Part shown: piece by piece, positions 45,592-53,833 of the stretch | Position numbering within the stretch: the stretch's first letter is position 1 | How the letters are laid out: every line of letters begins with the position of its first letter | NCBI GenBank assembly: GCA_031275405.1 | Contig: JAISOV010000028.1 | Span: 1 to 53,942 of the forward strand | DNA: 53,942 bases | Direction: 5' to 3' | Source: Clostridium sp. | GTDB taxonomy: Bacteria > Bacillota > Clostridia > Lachnospirales > Lachnospiraceae | Position numbers and translations under genes: made by a program | Notes under the pieces: generated by a model | Databases searched by the model: none | What the model was told of the DNA's origin: nothing | Seen by the model: the letters and a program-made list of their open reading frames with translations, nothing else

Positions 45592-45957
45592 TTATTGCAG
45601 GTTTCTGAAAGAATAATTTCCGTTTTTGAACGTTATTTGAAGATTCAAACCTTTCATCTGTGGGTATGCATACCCTGCTATCATAAAGGTTTGCTCATTA
45701 CTGGCATGATCCAAGAAAGTCATTTCAACACTGCATTCGCGCTCCATTTTGTATTCTATATACTCGTTCGGTAATAATTTTTCTTGACTCAGCAGCACTT
45801 CGCCATAGAAATCAACCAATCTAAGGTCTCTTAAAGCAAATTCAGTATTGTTATTAACGCGTATGGTTCCGCGTGGAATCTGTAATATAGCGGAACATAT
45901 CATAACAATTATTACGGTTAAGAATATCGTCAATAATAGTATCAAACGCTTTTTCAT
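45592..45957 (-). CDS. membrane-anchored or secreted small protein
   Basis: A 121-residue protein, MKKRLILLLTIFLTVIIVMICSAILQI, with a long N-terminal hydrophobic segment that may stay as an anchor, and a beta-rich outer part (RGTIRVNNNTEFALRDLRLV). GGAGGATTGATGG precedes the ATG. Family not recognised. It ends just before the damaged peptidase. Confidence 0.7.
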   Translation of the reverse strand: MKKRLILLLTIFLTVIIVMICSAILQIPRGTIRVNNNTEFALRDLRLVDFYGEVLLSQEKLLPNEYIEYKMERECSVEMTFLDHASNEQTFMIAGYAYPQMKGLNLQITFKNGNYSFRNLQ

Positions 45958-45985
45958 GATTCCATCAATCCTCCGACTTTAGTGT

Positions 45986-46019
45986 GTATGCGATTGGCAC
46001 ATCTGTGCCAATCGCATAC
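45986..46019. repeat. 15-bp stem-loop between two secreted-protein genes
   Basis: GTATGCGATTGGCAC (45986-46000) and its perfect complement (46005-46019), 4-base loop. Leftward there is no T-tract, so it may be a processing or attenuation site in the transcript of the secreted run. Confidence 0.7.
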
Positions 46020-46037
46020 ATGACTCATAAAAGAAGC

Positions 46038-46775
46038 TTACAGTTCACCGGCGGAATTCGACCAGGTTAAGCTTGTGCCAGATGACGAGAAAATTTTGCA
46101 TTCCCCATCACGGACTTTCTGTCTTGACTTATTCTTAAATGTGCTATGTAGAATTGTGGAAGGATTATCCTCGCCTAATTCTAAGCCCACAGCATTGTTA
46201 TATAAATCCATTTGGCGTTCAAGCGCCGGCCCGTTTGAGCCATATTCGTGAGCGTCACTCCAGCTTTTTGCAAAGTTATATCCAACATCAATATACATGC
46301 CATAATTCCACAGCACATGCCTGAATGCATCGCCGTTGCCGTTGTGTAATACACTCGCTGAATAATAGTCTTCTGCATATTCCAATGCGAATACACCATT
46401 CGCCATACACAGCAATGCATTCACGGGATCCTCGTCATACAGATCCTGTTCTTGACTGTTAAGCTGATCATTAATATACCCATCCAAGTCATAACGAAGG
46501 CGTCTCTGCTGGTTCATATACTGCTCATAGTAAGCATTTACTTCACTTTCAGAGGCCCCATCGCGTTTCATCGTGCGGAGTATATCTGTAAGTCCGATGA
46601 GAGAGTTCTTAATGCTTGTATTCTCTCCGAAATAAGCCAGTTCCGAATCTGGCGCTGATATTGGTGCCTCTGATTCTGCCGCAAACGCGAACTGCCCGTT
46701 TGTAAGTCCCAGTGCCAATGCACACAACAATGTCGAGATGCCGATTGATATTTTACGTAAAGATAGTGTTTTCAT
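46038..46775 (-). CDS. secreted DUF6973-like protein
   Basis: A 245-residue protein with Sec signal MKTLSLRKISIGISTLLCA ending near FAFAA. The mature part has a helical region (KNSLIGLTDILRTMKRDG), then GNGDAFRHVLWNYGMYIDVGYNFAKSWSDAHE, matching the GDAFRHxxW...AHE pattern I associate with DUF6973, whose His/Asp residues suggest a metal or hydrolase site of unknown activity. GGAGGGATTTCATA precedes the ATG. A longer frame to 46868 lacks support. Could be a secreted enzyme or toxin; not proven. Confidence 0.7.
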   Translation of the reverse strand: MKTLSLRKISIGISTLLCALALGLTNGQFAFAAESEAPISAPDSELAYFGENTSIKNSLIGLTDILRTMKRDGASESEVNAYYEQYMNQQRRLRYDLDGYINDQLNSQEQDLYDEDPVNALLCMANGVFALEYAEDYYSASVLHNGNGDAFRHVLWNYGMYIDVGYNFAKSWSDAHEYGSNGPALERQMDLYNNAVGLELGEDNPSTILHSTFKNKSRQKVRDGECKIFSSSGTSLTWSNSAGEL

Positions 46776-46892
46776 TATGAAATCCCTCCTTTTTTGCGGT
46801 GTCTCATTGCCAACTTCGCGGGGAGCATAACCACCCGATGGGGAAACGAGATTTCCCCCTGAAATCAAAAGTTTCGCCTACCCATGATGCGC

Positions 46893-47321
46893 TCATGAGA
46901 ACGTCTTCACCAGGCTGTTACTGGTATTCTCCACAGTGCCAGTCCTTGTCGTGGCTGTTACAGCCACTGTCAACCGATAAGTGCCTAATGGTGCGGTCTT
47001 GTCGCCGCTGCTGTCAAGCCAGGCGTTAGTGCCGGAAAAACTCCAGTCACCCACGAACGAGTATGCGCCGTTTGAGTTTTGCTTCTCAAGCGTGTAGATC
47101 GCCTTAACACTCACTACGCTGGAGTTTCCGGAGATGCTCCCGCCCCAGTGTATCTGCCCACCGGAGTAGGTCATGGATAGCGCGATGCTTGACAGCGTTG
47201 TCCAGCGTGGCTGGATGCCGCCGGGTGGGTCCGGCGCGGATACGGAGGCATAGGCTGCGTGTGCCCACAGCACCAGGCACACGCACAATGCCGCCGCGAT
47301 GGATCTTCTGCGAATTTTCAT
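46893..47321 (-). CDS. secreted protein, first of the run
   Basis: A 142-residue protein: signal MKIRRRSIAAALCVCLVLWA then HAAYAS, and a mature part of about 115 residues that looks like one beta-sandwich (SMTYSGGQIHWGGSISGNSS, GTYRLTVAVTATTRTG). AAGGAGGGCGAAGCT precedes ATG. It is the promoter-proximal gene of the leftward run. Family not recognised, possibly an Ig-like adhesin fragment. Confidence 0.72.
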   Translation of the reverse strand: MKIRRRSIAAALCVCLVLWAHAAYASVSAPDPPGGIQPRWTTLSSIALSMTYSGGQIHWGGSISGNSSVVSVKAIYTLEKQNSNGAYSFVGDWSFSGTNAWLDSSGDKTAPLGTYRLTVAVTATTRTGTVENTSNSLVKTFS

Positions 47322-47721
47322 AGCTTCGCCCTCCTTATGTGATATAGATTTGAGGAATTTTCTCCCTCTGCTTATATAACGTTTCGGGAAGAAGAATTTA
47401 CCGCAGGAAAGGGTTCATTTGGCGAAAAAATATTTTTGTGTAAAATGACGAAAAAACAAGACAGTTTACCTATTGTTTTCTTTTAATTTTTGTAACGGCG
47501 CATTGACACAATGGCGTAAGTATGCCAATATACATATCCAAGAGGCGGCAGAAGCGGTAGCAAGTAAGTACGCTATCTGTACCGCATTCAATCAGTGCGG
47601 ATGGCAGCCTGTAATACCGCAGATGCGGATAAACTAGAGGACAGTATTAACCATGGAGAAAATCATGGCGGAAACAGGGCAAGGGATGGAAAAACAGTGA
47701 ACTGAATTTCTGGATAGCAAC

Positions 47722-48098
47722 ATGCCGTTATGGTCATATAACATCGTGCCGAATCTCGTCCACCGTCTTGCCGAGGCAGTGGAGGCGGAGGACAAAGAGG
47801 CGGCACTTGAAAACTTCTCGTTGCAAGGCGTCACGCTCGACAAAAACAGCAACCTATGGTTCACCGTTGACTTAGTTGCAGATCTGCTGGCTTCGCACAG
47901 GCCCCGCCTGTAGAGGATCAGAATCAGCCAGTATATCGACAGAAACCGCCTAGACGGACAGATGTAGGCAACAATTCTCCACAGTGGACGCGCTCGGCAA
48001 GGGTGTGAGGCAGAACACGGTTTCAAATCGCCGTCACACAGTTGTCAGCAGAGAACGGCAAAATAAGCGTTAAGCCCCCGCACTAGGCGGGGCTTAAC
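47722..48098 (+). other. non-coding or decayed region with a stem-loop
   Basis: 47322-48191 holds no convincing gene. A rightward frame, MPLWSYNIVPNLVHRLAEA (47722-47913), looks like ordinary protein but is short, has no good ribosome site and is followed by stop-ridden text, so it may be a gene remnant. GTTAAGCCCC (48069-48078) pairs with GGGGCTTAAC (48089-48098), a stem with a short TT tract that could end transcription in either direction. Confidence 0.4.
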
Positions 48099-48191
48099 TT
48101 TCGAGGAACGACCATTCAATACCAATCTTTCCTCCCTCCGTTTATATATCGTTTTAGGAAGAAGAATTTCCGAAGAATTTCAAGGAAACCT

Positions 48192-48881
48192 TTATTTTTT
48201 GACTGACCAAGCCATTTCAAGGAGCTGGTCGGTTGATAGGTACCCCGATACCATAAAAATGTATCCGTCATAGTCCCAGACGACCGCGCTTGTATACTCC
48301 GGCAGAACTGCGGCGAACGTGTAATAGACCGTACCGCTATGCAGGATCTGCGCATATTCGACGTTCTCGTTGTTTACGGACAAGGAATCGGTATTGGGGA
48401 CACACTTGAACTCAACCGTATCGCCGGTTGCATTTGCATAGCGGATGGACAGGATTGCATTAACCTGCGACCGGCTTACTTCGTAGAATCCCTCTGGCAG
48501 GACTGCGGGATGCCAGTCCGGGCTGCTTACGCTGTCGCCGCCGCCATTTTCGGAACCAAACTGCGTAAACGCGCTAAACCATCCGGCTATTGCGCCGCCT
48601 ACCTCCGCCCGCACTCCCGGCACTGTCAGCAGTGCGCCACTAAGCACAATGGACAAAGACGCCGCGACCGCAGCGGAACGCTTCACCCACAGCCTGACAA
48701 CCGCTGTCCGCTTACGATGCCCTACTTTCGCGAACAGCTTCGCCATCCTTGTCTTCTGCCGCTCTGAAACCTTGATGTCAGGCAGTCTGCCTGTTTCGGC
48801 AATCTCACGCTCGAAGTTGTCAATCACAGCTTGACGGAAAATAGATTCTGTGAGGGGGTCTCTGAAAATCTGTTCTTTCAT
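48192..48881 (-). CDS. DUF4367-type anti-sigma factor
   Basis: A 229-residue membrane protein: cytosolic N-terminus (about 80 residues, with EREIAETGRLPDIKVSERQKTRMAKL), one membrane span (AAVAASLSIVLSGALLTV) and an outer domain with LPEGFYEVSRSQ and YLSTDQLLEMAWSV, typical of DUF4367. The gene follows the sigma gene by 7 bases (start at 48881; a TTG start overlapping the sigma gene is also open). It probably holds the sigma factor at the membrane until a signal arrives. Confidence 0.8.
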   Translation of the reverse strand: MKEQIFRDPLTESIFRQAVIDNFEREIAETGRLPDIKVSERQKTRMAKLFAKVGHRKRTAVVRLWVKRSAAVAASLSIVLSGALLTVPGVRAEVGGAIAGWFSAFTQFGSENGGGDSVSSPDWHPAVLPEGFYEVSRSQVNAILSIRYANATGDTVEFKCVPNTDSLSVNNENVEYAQILHSGTVYYTFAAVLPEYTSAVVWDYDGYIFMVSGYLSTDQLLEMAWSVKK

Positions 48882-48888
48882 AATTTGA

Positions 48889-49443
48889 TCAGCCTTCTTT
48901 CTTGCCAAACATTTTTTTGATTTTTTCGCGGGTGCGTGTCAGCCGACCGTTGACCTGCGGGAAAGTCATATTTAACTTAGCGCAGATCTCGTCAAATGAC
49001 AGTTCATGCATATACTTCATCTCTAAAATCTGGCGGTTAAGAGGCTCAAGTTCGGCTATGCAGTCCACAAGCCTCTCGTAATCCTCACGGTTTGCGATCT
49101 GTATATCCAATGGCACATCATCAGATGTCAGTTCGGACACAGCGTCCATATCTAATTGCGCCGCGTATCCAAGCCGTTTCTGTCTCCTGAGAATATCGAA
49201 ACATTTCCTCTTCACTACTGTAACGCTCCAGTTGCGAAAATTTACCTCTTCCTGCATCAATATTTTTCGGTCGCTCTCAATCGCGGCGATGAATGTGTCG
49301 TGTACTGCGTCTTCGGCGGCACCATTGTCGCCAAGGATTTTCACCGCGAACTTTAGCAGAAGCTGATGATACTTGTCGTATAGGTATGTAATCCTGTCGC
49401 GTTCTTCCGACGTATTGAGAACGGCAAGGTAAAAACTTAACAT
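48889..49443 (-). CDS. ECF-type RNA polymerase sigma factor
   Basis: A 184-residue sigma-70 family factor with only regions 2 and 4: YLYDKYHQLLLKFAVKILGDNGAAEDAVHDTFIAAI (region 2), NFRNWSVTVVKRKCFDILRRQKR, and LEPLNRQILEMKYMHELSFDEICAKLNMTFPQVNGRLTRTREKIKKM (region 4). AGGAGGAAAATC before ATG at 49443. Paired with a DUF4367 anti-sigma factor; the nearby secreted-protein run on the same strand is an obvious candidate regulon. 49444-49706 holds only AT-rich spacer. Confidence 0.9.
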   Translation of the reverse strand: MLSFYLAVLNTSEERDRITYLYDKYHQLLLKFAVKILGDNGAAEDAVHDTFIAAIESDRKILMQEEVNFRNWSVTVVKRKCFDILRRQKRLGYAAQLDMDAVSELTSDDVPLDIQIANREDYERLVDCIAELEPLNRQILEMKYMHELSFDEICAKLNMTFPQVNGRLTRTREKIKKMFGKKEG

Positions 49444-49706
49444 GATTTTCCTCCTGCTGTGTTCTGTACATTTTGTGGACAAGTTCCAGTTCTGCAATGG
49501 ACGGTTCAGCGGACGCTTCCATCGCATGAGACGGCGGAAGCCGAACAGAACCGCATCTGGTTTTGATTATAGCATGTTCATGGTGTTTTGTGTTCGCTTT
49601 TACACAATTCCGCATTTATACAAAAAAAGGTATATTTATGCGTTTGAATCTTCAAAAACAAATGAAATAATCGTCACTTTTCGTCAAAAACAAAAAACAG
49701 CCCATA

Positions 49707-51176
49707 TCAGTCCGGATTTAGCTCCATTAACTTGACTAACCGCTTCACATTGACCACAAATGCCGTGAAATGGGTTTGTAAGCGCATGGCGGCAAGACCC
49801 ACGGAATCGGCCCTGCCAAGACCATGCGCCACTTTCATCTCACCGTTCTTTTCTTCGATTCTATGCCTTATCCGCATTCTTTCCCGGAACGGTTCGCTGT
49901 TTTCAAATTCAAGCCTCTGGCGGTTTTTCTCGCTCGGCTGGGTAATGTTGCAGCATTTTCCTCTTGATTTCCCCATGCGGCATTGCCCGCAAAGCGGACA
50001 GTTCTTGCACTTTCGTTTGCTGAAGAAGTAATTCAGATAGGTATTGCCGTTATCTGCCGTCCTTTTCCCGGCCCGCATTGCCGACTCACCTGCCGGACAT
50101 TGAAGCAGTCCCGCATCTTTGCTGAAACCAAAGCCTTCATCAAGCGGTGTGGCCGCCGCTGCCGCGACCGCAGGGTTCGTTCTCGCGTAAAGTGTCACGC
50201 CTTTTTCTTCGCAAACAGTAAGATGATCCTCGCTGACATACGCCATATCCCCGACAGCTTCCTGAACCTCAACGCCGTTTAGGGCAGCCTTTTCAAGCAA
50301 AACGGGCAGCTGGTTACAGTCCGGCACACCGCCGTTGGTCACTTCAATCCCTGCGATAAGGCGTTCCCCGGTCATCGCCAAATGGCTCTTGAATCCGGAA
50401 AACGTGCTGGCTGCCGTTTTGTGTCCGGAATGTGCGTCCTCATCGGTTTTCGAGCGTATTCCGCGGATGCGGTCTGTATCCAAAAGTTCTTTTATGCGCC
50501 CATAAAATTCGATTAATCCCGCCTTTTCGCTTTGTAATATCTTTTCGCCGACGCTTTCAAGAAGCCGGTATGTATAGTCGATTTCGTCCGCCAAATCGGC
50601 GGTCTCGCTGGGCTTGCCGGGGAACTTTTCGGATCGTTCCGGCATTTCCCGATAAATCTCACGGCGCAGTTGCCTGCTCAAGTCCCGCAAAACCTGCGTA
50701 ACCGTTTTGGGGCGGGCATTTGCATTTGTGTGGGTGGAATCCACGATGATTGTGCCGGATTTGATCAACCCTTTTCCGATTGCTTGGCAGATAGTTTCGC
50801 GCAGCATTTCCTCCGATATGTCTTCCGTTATGCGGGTTTTGCGGAATTCTGTGAGCAGGCTGGGATCTATCATTCCGGCTCCGGGGTCTAAGTCCAGAAA
50901 ATATTTGTACGCCATATCCGTTTGCGCGCTGTGAATCAGCCGCTCGTCCGGCAGACCGTATACTTTCTTCAAAAACATCAGCTTGAACGTCATTTCCGGC
51001 TCTGCCGCCGGACGGCCGAATTTTTCACAATACTGCTTGCGCGGCATTGGATTGACAAAGCTGAAACCTATGTTTTCCTTGATTTTGCGAAGCAGATTAT
51101 CCTGCGGAACAACAATGTCATACAGCCCTTGATATGGGGATAATGACAGTTTCATTTGACTGTTATCTCTCAGCAT
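49707..51176 (-). CDS. IS1182-family transposase
   Basis: A 489-residue transposase: MLRDNSQMKLSLSPYQGLYD, the N-terminal dimer/DNA-binding DUF772-like region (PEMTFKLMFLKKVYGLPDERLI, YKYFLDLDP), catalytic core with IIVDSTHTNANA (first Asp), GDMAYVSE (second Asp), a CKNCPLCGQC-like Cys cluster and RHRIEEKNGEMKVAHGLGR (catalytic Glu), complete for the IS1182 type. AGGAGGCGGATATAA before ATG. It seems intact. The ends of the element could not be fixed; a 12-bp stem-loop lies at 51228-51266. Confidence 0.92.
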   Translation of the reverse strand: MLRDNSQMKLSLSPYQGLYDIVVPQDNLLRKIKENIGFSFVNPMPRKQYCEKFGRPAAEPEMTFKLMFLKKVYGLPDERLIHSAQTDMAYKYFLDLDPGAGMIDPSLLTEFRKTRITEDISEEMLRETICQAIGKGLIKSGTIIVDSTHTNANARPKTVTQVLRDLSRQLRREIYREMPERSEKFPGKPSETADLADEIDYTYRLLESVGEKILQSEKAGLIEFYGRIKELLDTDRIRGIRSKTDEDAHSGHKTAASTFSGFKSHLAMTGERLIAGIEVTNGGVPDCNQLPVLLEKAALNGVEVQEAVGDMAYVSEDHLTVCEEKGVTLYARTNPAVAAAAATPLDEGFGFSKDAGLLQCPAGESAMRAGKRTADNGNTYLNYFFSKRKCKNCPLCGQCRMGKSRGKCCNITQPSEKNRQRLEFENSEPFRERMRIRHRIEEKNGEMKVAHGLGRADSVGLAAMRLQTHFTAFVVNVKRLVKLMELNPD

Positions 51177-51227
51177 TTATATCCGCCTCCTGTTCGTGTT
51201 CCTATGAATAATTATACCATTTATACA

Positions 51228-51266
51228 TGAAAAAGTCCGCCCCTTTGTCAGAAACGGACTTTTTCA
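51228..51266. terminator. stem-loop beside the IS1182 transposase
   Basis: TGAAAAAGTCCG (51228-51239) and its complement (51255-51266). It has A-tracts and T-tracts and would end rightward or leftward transcripts entering the IS; it may also be close to the IS end. Confidence 0.6.
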
Positions 51267-51400
51267 GTACCCTTTGATTACGGGCTTTCTATCCGCAACT
51301 TTACCCCGTTTTGAGGGGTGGTAAGGGTTTTATACTACCTGCCCCCGAAAACGGCTTCTATCGTTCCACAGGCGCGTCACGCGCCGGAAAGGATGACTAT

Positions 51401-51589
51401 ATGAATACGATTGATACAATGAGCGCCGCCCATCTGACGAGCGAACACAGGTTTCCACAGATGACCCAAAAACTCGGCAAGACAACTTTTGAGGTTTATG
51501 TCCATTTCAGCGAAACAAGCAAAGAAACGCTGACTGATAAGGTTATGCGGCTGATACGCAACGATATTAACCGGGGCGATATGTCGTAA
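51401..51589 (+). CDS. TnpW-like transposon protein
   Basis: A 62-residue protein, MNTIDTMSAAHLTSEHRFPQ, with KLGKTTFEVYVHFSETSKETLTDKVMRLIRND, the pattern of TnpW-type small proteins of Tn4451-like elements (IGxTTYxVxxxFxxxxxETxxDKIxRLIxxE). GGAAAGGATGACTAT before ATG sets the start. No recombinase gene lies next to it in the window. It suggests that an element end or a recombination scar is located just to the right (about 51690). Confidence 0.75.
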   Translation: MNTIDTMSAAHLTSEHRFPQMTQKLGKTTFEVYVHFSETSKETLTDKVMRLIRNDINRGDMS

Positions 51590-51678
51590 GGGCTTATTAC
51601 CTTGCCTGCGGCGGTTGCAGCGTATGCTGTGACCGCCGTAAGGTTTTGAATGAGGATACTCACATATTTTGTCCTTGA

Positions 51679-52947
51679 CAAACTTATCCGAAAGGGACCA
51701 TCCTGCCCGAGACCGGCTACCTGCTCACCCGCAACGGCTACGAGGTAAGGGCGTTCAACACGATCGACTTCTCGAAGTCGCTGCACTACAACCCCCTGTC
51801 GTACATCCGCAAGGAAAAGGACATCCTCAAGGTGGTGTCCGTGCTGATGGAGAACACCAGCGGAGAAGGGGCCGGGACAGGGGACAAGTTCTGGAAGGAC
51901 TGCGAAAGGCTCCTGTACACCGCCCTCATCGCCTACCTCTGGCAGGAGGCCCCGCCGGAGGACCAGAACATCCCGACGATGATCGAGATGCTGGAGATGT
52001 GCCGGGCGAAAGAGGAGGACGAGGACTACCAGAATGCGGTAGACATCCTGTTCGAGGACCTGGAACGGGAAAAGCCGGACTGCCTTGCCGCCAAGCAGTA
52101 CAGGAAATTCAAGGCGGCGGCGGGCAAGACGCTGAAAAGCATCCTGATCTCCTGCGCGGCGCGCCTTGCCCCGTTCGACATCGACGAGCTGCGGGAAGCC
52201 ATGCTGTACGACGAGCTGCGGCTGGACGAGCTGGGGGACCGCAGGACGGCCTTCTTCCTGATCATGAGCGACACGGACAGCACCTATTCCTTCCTGTCGG
52301 CGATGGTGATGTACCAGATGTTCAACCTGCTGTGCGAAAAGGCGGACAACGAATACGGAGGCAGCCTGCCGTTCCAGGTCAGGTGCCTGCTGGACGAGTT
52401 CGCCAACTGCGGCAAGATCCCGGACTTCCAGAGGCTGATCTCGACGGTCCGCAGCCGGAACATCTCCTGCATGATCATCCTGCAGAGCCTGACGCAGCTC
52501 TCCACGGTCTACAAGGACCACGCGGAGACGGTCATCGACTGCTGCGACACCCTCGTCTTCCTCGGGGGGAAGTCCGTCAAGACGACGAAACAGGTCAGCG
52601 AGATGATCGGGAAGACGACGGTCGACACGCAGAACACCAGCGAGAGCAGGGGCCAGACAGGCAGCTACAGCCTGAACAGGGCCATCCTGGGCCGGGACCT
52701 GATCGACCCGTCCGAGATCGGGCGCCTGAAAAGGAGGGAATGCCTGGTGCTGATCACCGGGCTGCCGCCGTTCCGGTCGAGGAAATACCCTGCCGCAAGG
52801 CACAAGCGGTTCCGGGAGACGGCGGACGGCGGCGCGCCGCTGTTCGACATCCGAAGCGCCGTCCGGAGGGCGGAAGGGGAGGACTTCCTCGGCAGCGTCA
52901 CCGCCATAGAGGAAGCGCAGCCGGAGGAGCCGGGCGCATCCCCGTGA
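51679..52947 (+). pseudogene. VirD4/TraG coupling protein, N-terminus missing
   Basis: The frame is open from 51679 and the recognisable protein begins KGTILPETGYLLTRNGYEVR, which in VirD4/TraG ATPases follows Walker A by roughly 40 residues (usually DPKG). Then NPLSYIRKEKDI, Walker B CLLDEFANCGKIPDFQRLIS, MIILQSLTQL (sensor Gln) and a C-terminal ECLVLITGLPPFRSRKYP. The membrane spans and Walker A of the usual 550-600-residue protein are absent; stop codon TGA at 51676 and a composition change mark a break point. It would deliver relaxase-DNA to a type IV secretion channel. Codon use is very GC-rich. As it stands it is not functional. Confidence 0.88.
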
Positions 52948-53012
52948 AAGGCCCCGCCCCAGGCCCGGCAGACGGCGCCGGGGGGACGGAAGAGAGAGGG
53001 AAGGAGGAAAGC

Positions 53013-53216
53013 ATGGACCTACTGGAAGAAGTACTGGAGCTGGTGGCAAAGTTCGCCACCCTGGGCGGCGGCCTCTGGCTGGTCTGGGGCGTGGTCATCC
53101 TGGCGGGCGGCCTGAAAGACAAAAACGGCCCCGCCCTGCAGTCCGGCATCTGGCAGATCATCGGCGGAGGCCTGATCGTAGCCGCCGCGGCCCTGTTCAG
53201 CACCGTGGCGCCATGA
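53013..53216 (+). CDS. Maff2-like small membrane protein of an integrative element
   Basis: A 67-residue hydrophobic protein, MDLLEEVLELVAKFATLGG, with two membrane segments (LWLVWGVVILAGGL and GIIWQ-like IIGGGLIVAAAALF) and the GGLKDKNGPAL loop typical of Maff2-family proteins that follow TraG in Tn1549-like elements. Possibly a pilin-like or channel component of type IV secretion. AAGGAGGAAAGC precedes ATG; it lies 65 bases after the coupling gene. Confidence 0.82.
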   Translation: MDLLEEVLELVAKFATLGGGLWLVWGVVILAGGLKDKNGPALQSGIWQIIGGGLIVAAAALFSTVAP

Positions 53217-53347
53217 CCATGGCAGAGACGTAAACGCGGCGGCCCATCCAGGCAGCAGGGCTGCAGAGCAGCCAGCGCAAAGAAACCGCAACGCCGGGGG
53301 CTTCCCGGCGCCAGCCCGCGCACAGGCGGGCAGAGAGGAGACAAAGC

Positions 53348-53743
53348 ATGAACAGGGCCATCCTGACCGGGCGCCTGACCAGGGACCCGGAGACAAGGTA
53401 TTCCCAGGGGGATCCGCCCATAGCGGTAGCCAGGTACACGCTGGCGGTAAGCCGCAGGCAGCCGAAGGACGGCGGCGGGGAGCAGACGGCGGACTTCATC
53501 CCCTGCGTAGCCTTCGCCGGAAGGGGCGAGTTCGCGGAGAAATATTTCCGGAAAGGCATGAAGGTCTGCGTCTGCGGGCGGATCCAGACCGGGAGCTACA
53601 CCAACCGGGACGGCGTCAAGGTGCATACCGCCGAGGTCGCCGTAGAGGACCAGGAATTCGCGGAAAGCAGGAACGCTCCCCCCGGGCCGCGGGAGGGCCC
53701 AACGGACAGCCCGGACGCGGACGGCGGGGAGCTGCCGTTCTAG
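53348..53743 (+). CDS. ssb: single-stranded DNA-binding protein
   Basis: A 131-residue SSB: OB-fold MNRAILTGRLTRDPETRYSQ...VARYTLAVSRR, DFIPCVAFAGRGEFAEKYFRKGMKVCVCGRIQTGSYTNRDGVKVHTAEV, a short linker and acidic tip ADGGELPF, which contacts partner proteins. GAGGAGACAAAGC before ATG. The order coupling protein, Maff2, SSB is standard for Tn1549/CTn-type conjugative elements, where it protects transferred single strands. Confidence 0.92.
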   Translation: MNRAILTGRLTRDPETRYSQGDPPIAVARYTLAVSRRQPKDGGGEQTADFIPCVAFAGRGEFAEKYFRKGMKVCVCGRIQTGSYTNRDGVKVHTAEVAVEDQEFAESRNAPPGPREGPTDSPDADGGELPF

Positions 53744-53745
53744 CT

Positions 53746-53833
53746 AAAGCCAAGGAGGCCTGCGGGAACAGCGGCTTTGAGGTAACAGACCATTTTGTTG
53801 ACGTCAACAAAATGGCTGAATTGGGCAGCGGCG
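53746..53833 (+). pseudogene. short DinD-like remnant
   Basis: After ssb a frame reads AKAKEACGNSGFEV and VTDHFVDVNKM followed by AELGSGAG. The DHFxDVxKMxxLGSGA pattern is that of DNA-damage-inducible protein D, where it sits in the middle of the protein. Before and after this stretch of about 30 codons the similarity ends and no start codon is seen. It is probably a gene fossil; the frame stays open to the end of the window, so a larger fusion cannot be excluded. Confidence 0.45.
53790..53815. repeat. 26-bp perfect palindrome
   Basis: A perfect palindrome centred on GTTGACGTCAAC, with arms CCATTTTGTTGAC and complement (53790-53802, 53803-53815). It overlaps the DinD-like stretch. It could be an operator, an oriT-like or processing site, or only a by-product of the remnant. 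Confidence 0.7.

Noticed and set aside
51496..53049. Leftward 517-codon frame opposite the coupling protein
   Set aside because: Antisense shadow of GC-rich coding DNA; the other strand carries clear TraG motifs.
51669..53216. Rightward 515-codon frame overlapping the coupling protein
   Set aside because: Mostly Arg/Pro/Gly-rich text from a GC-rich alternative frame. Only its last 67 codons (53013-53216, Maff2-like) are real.
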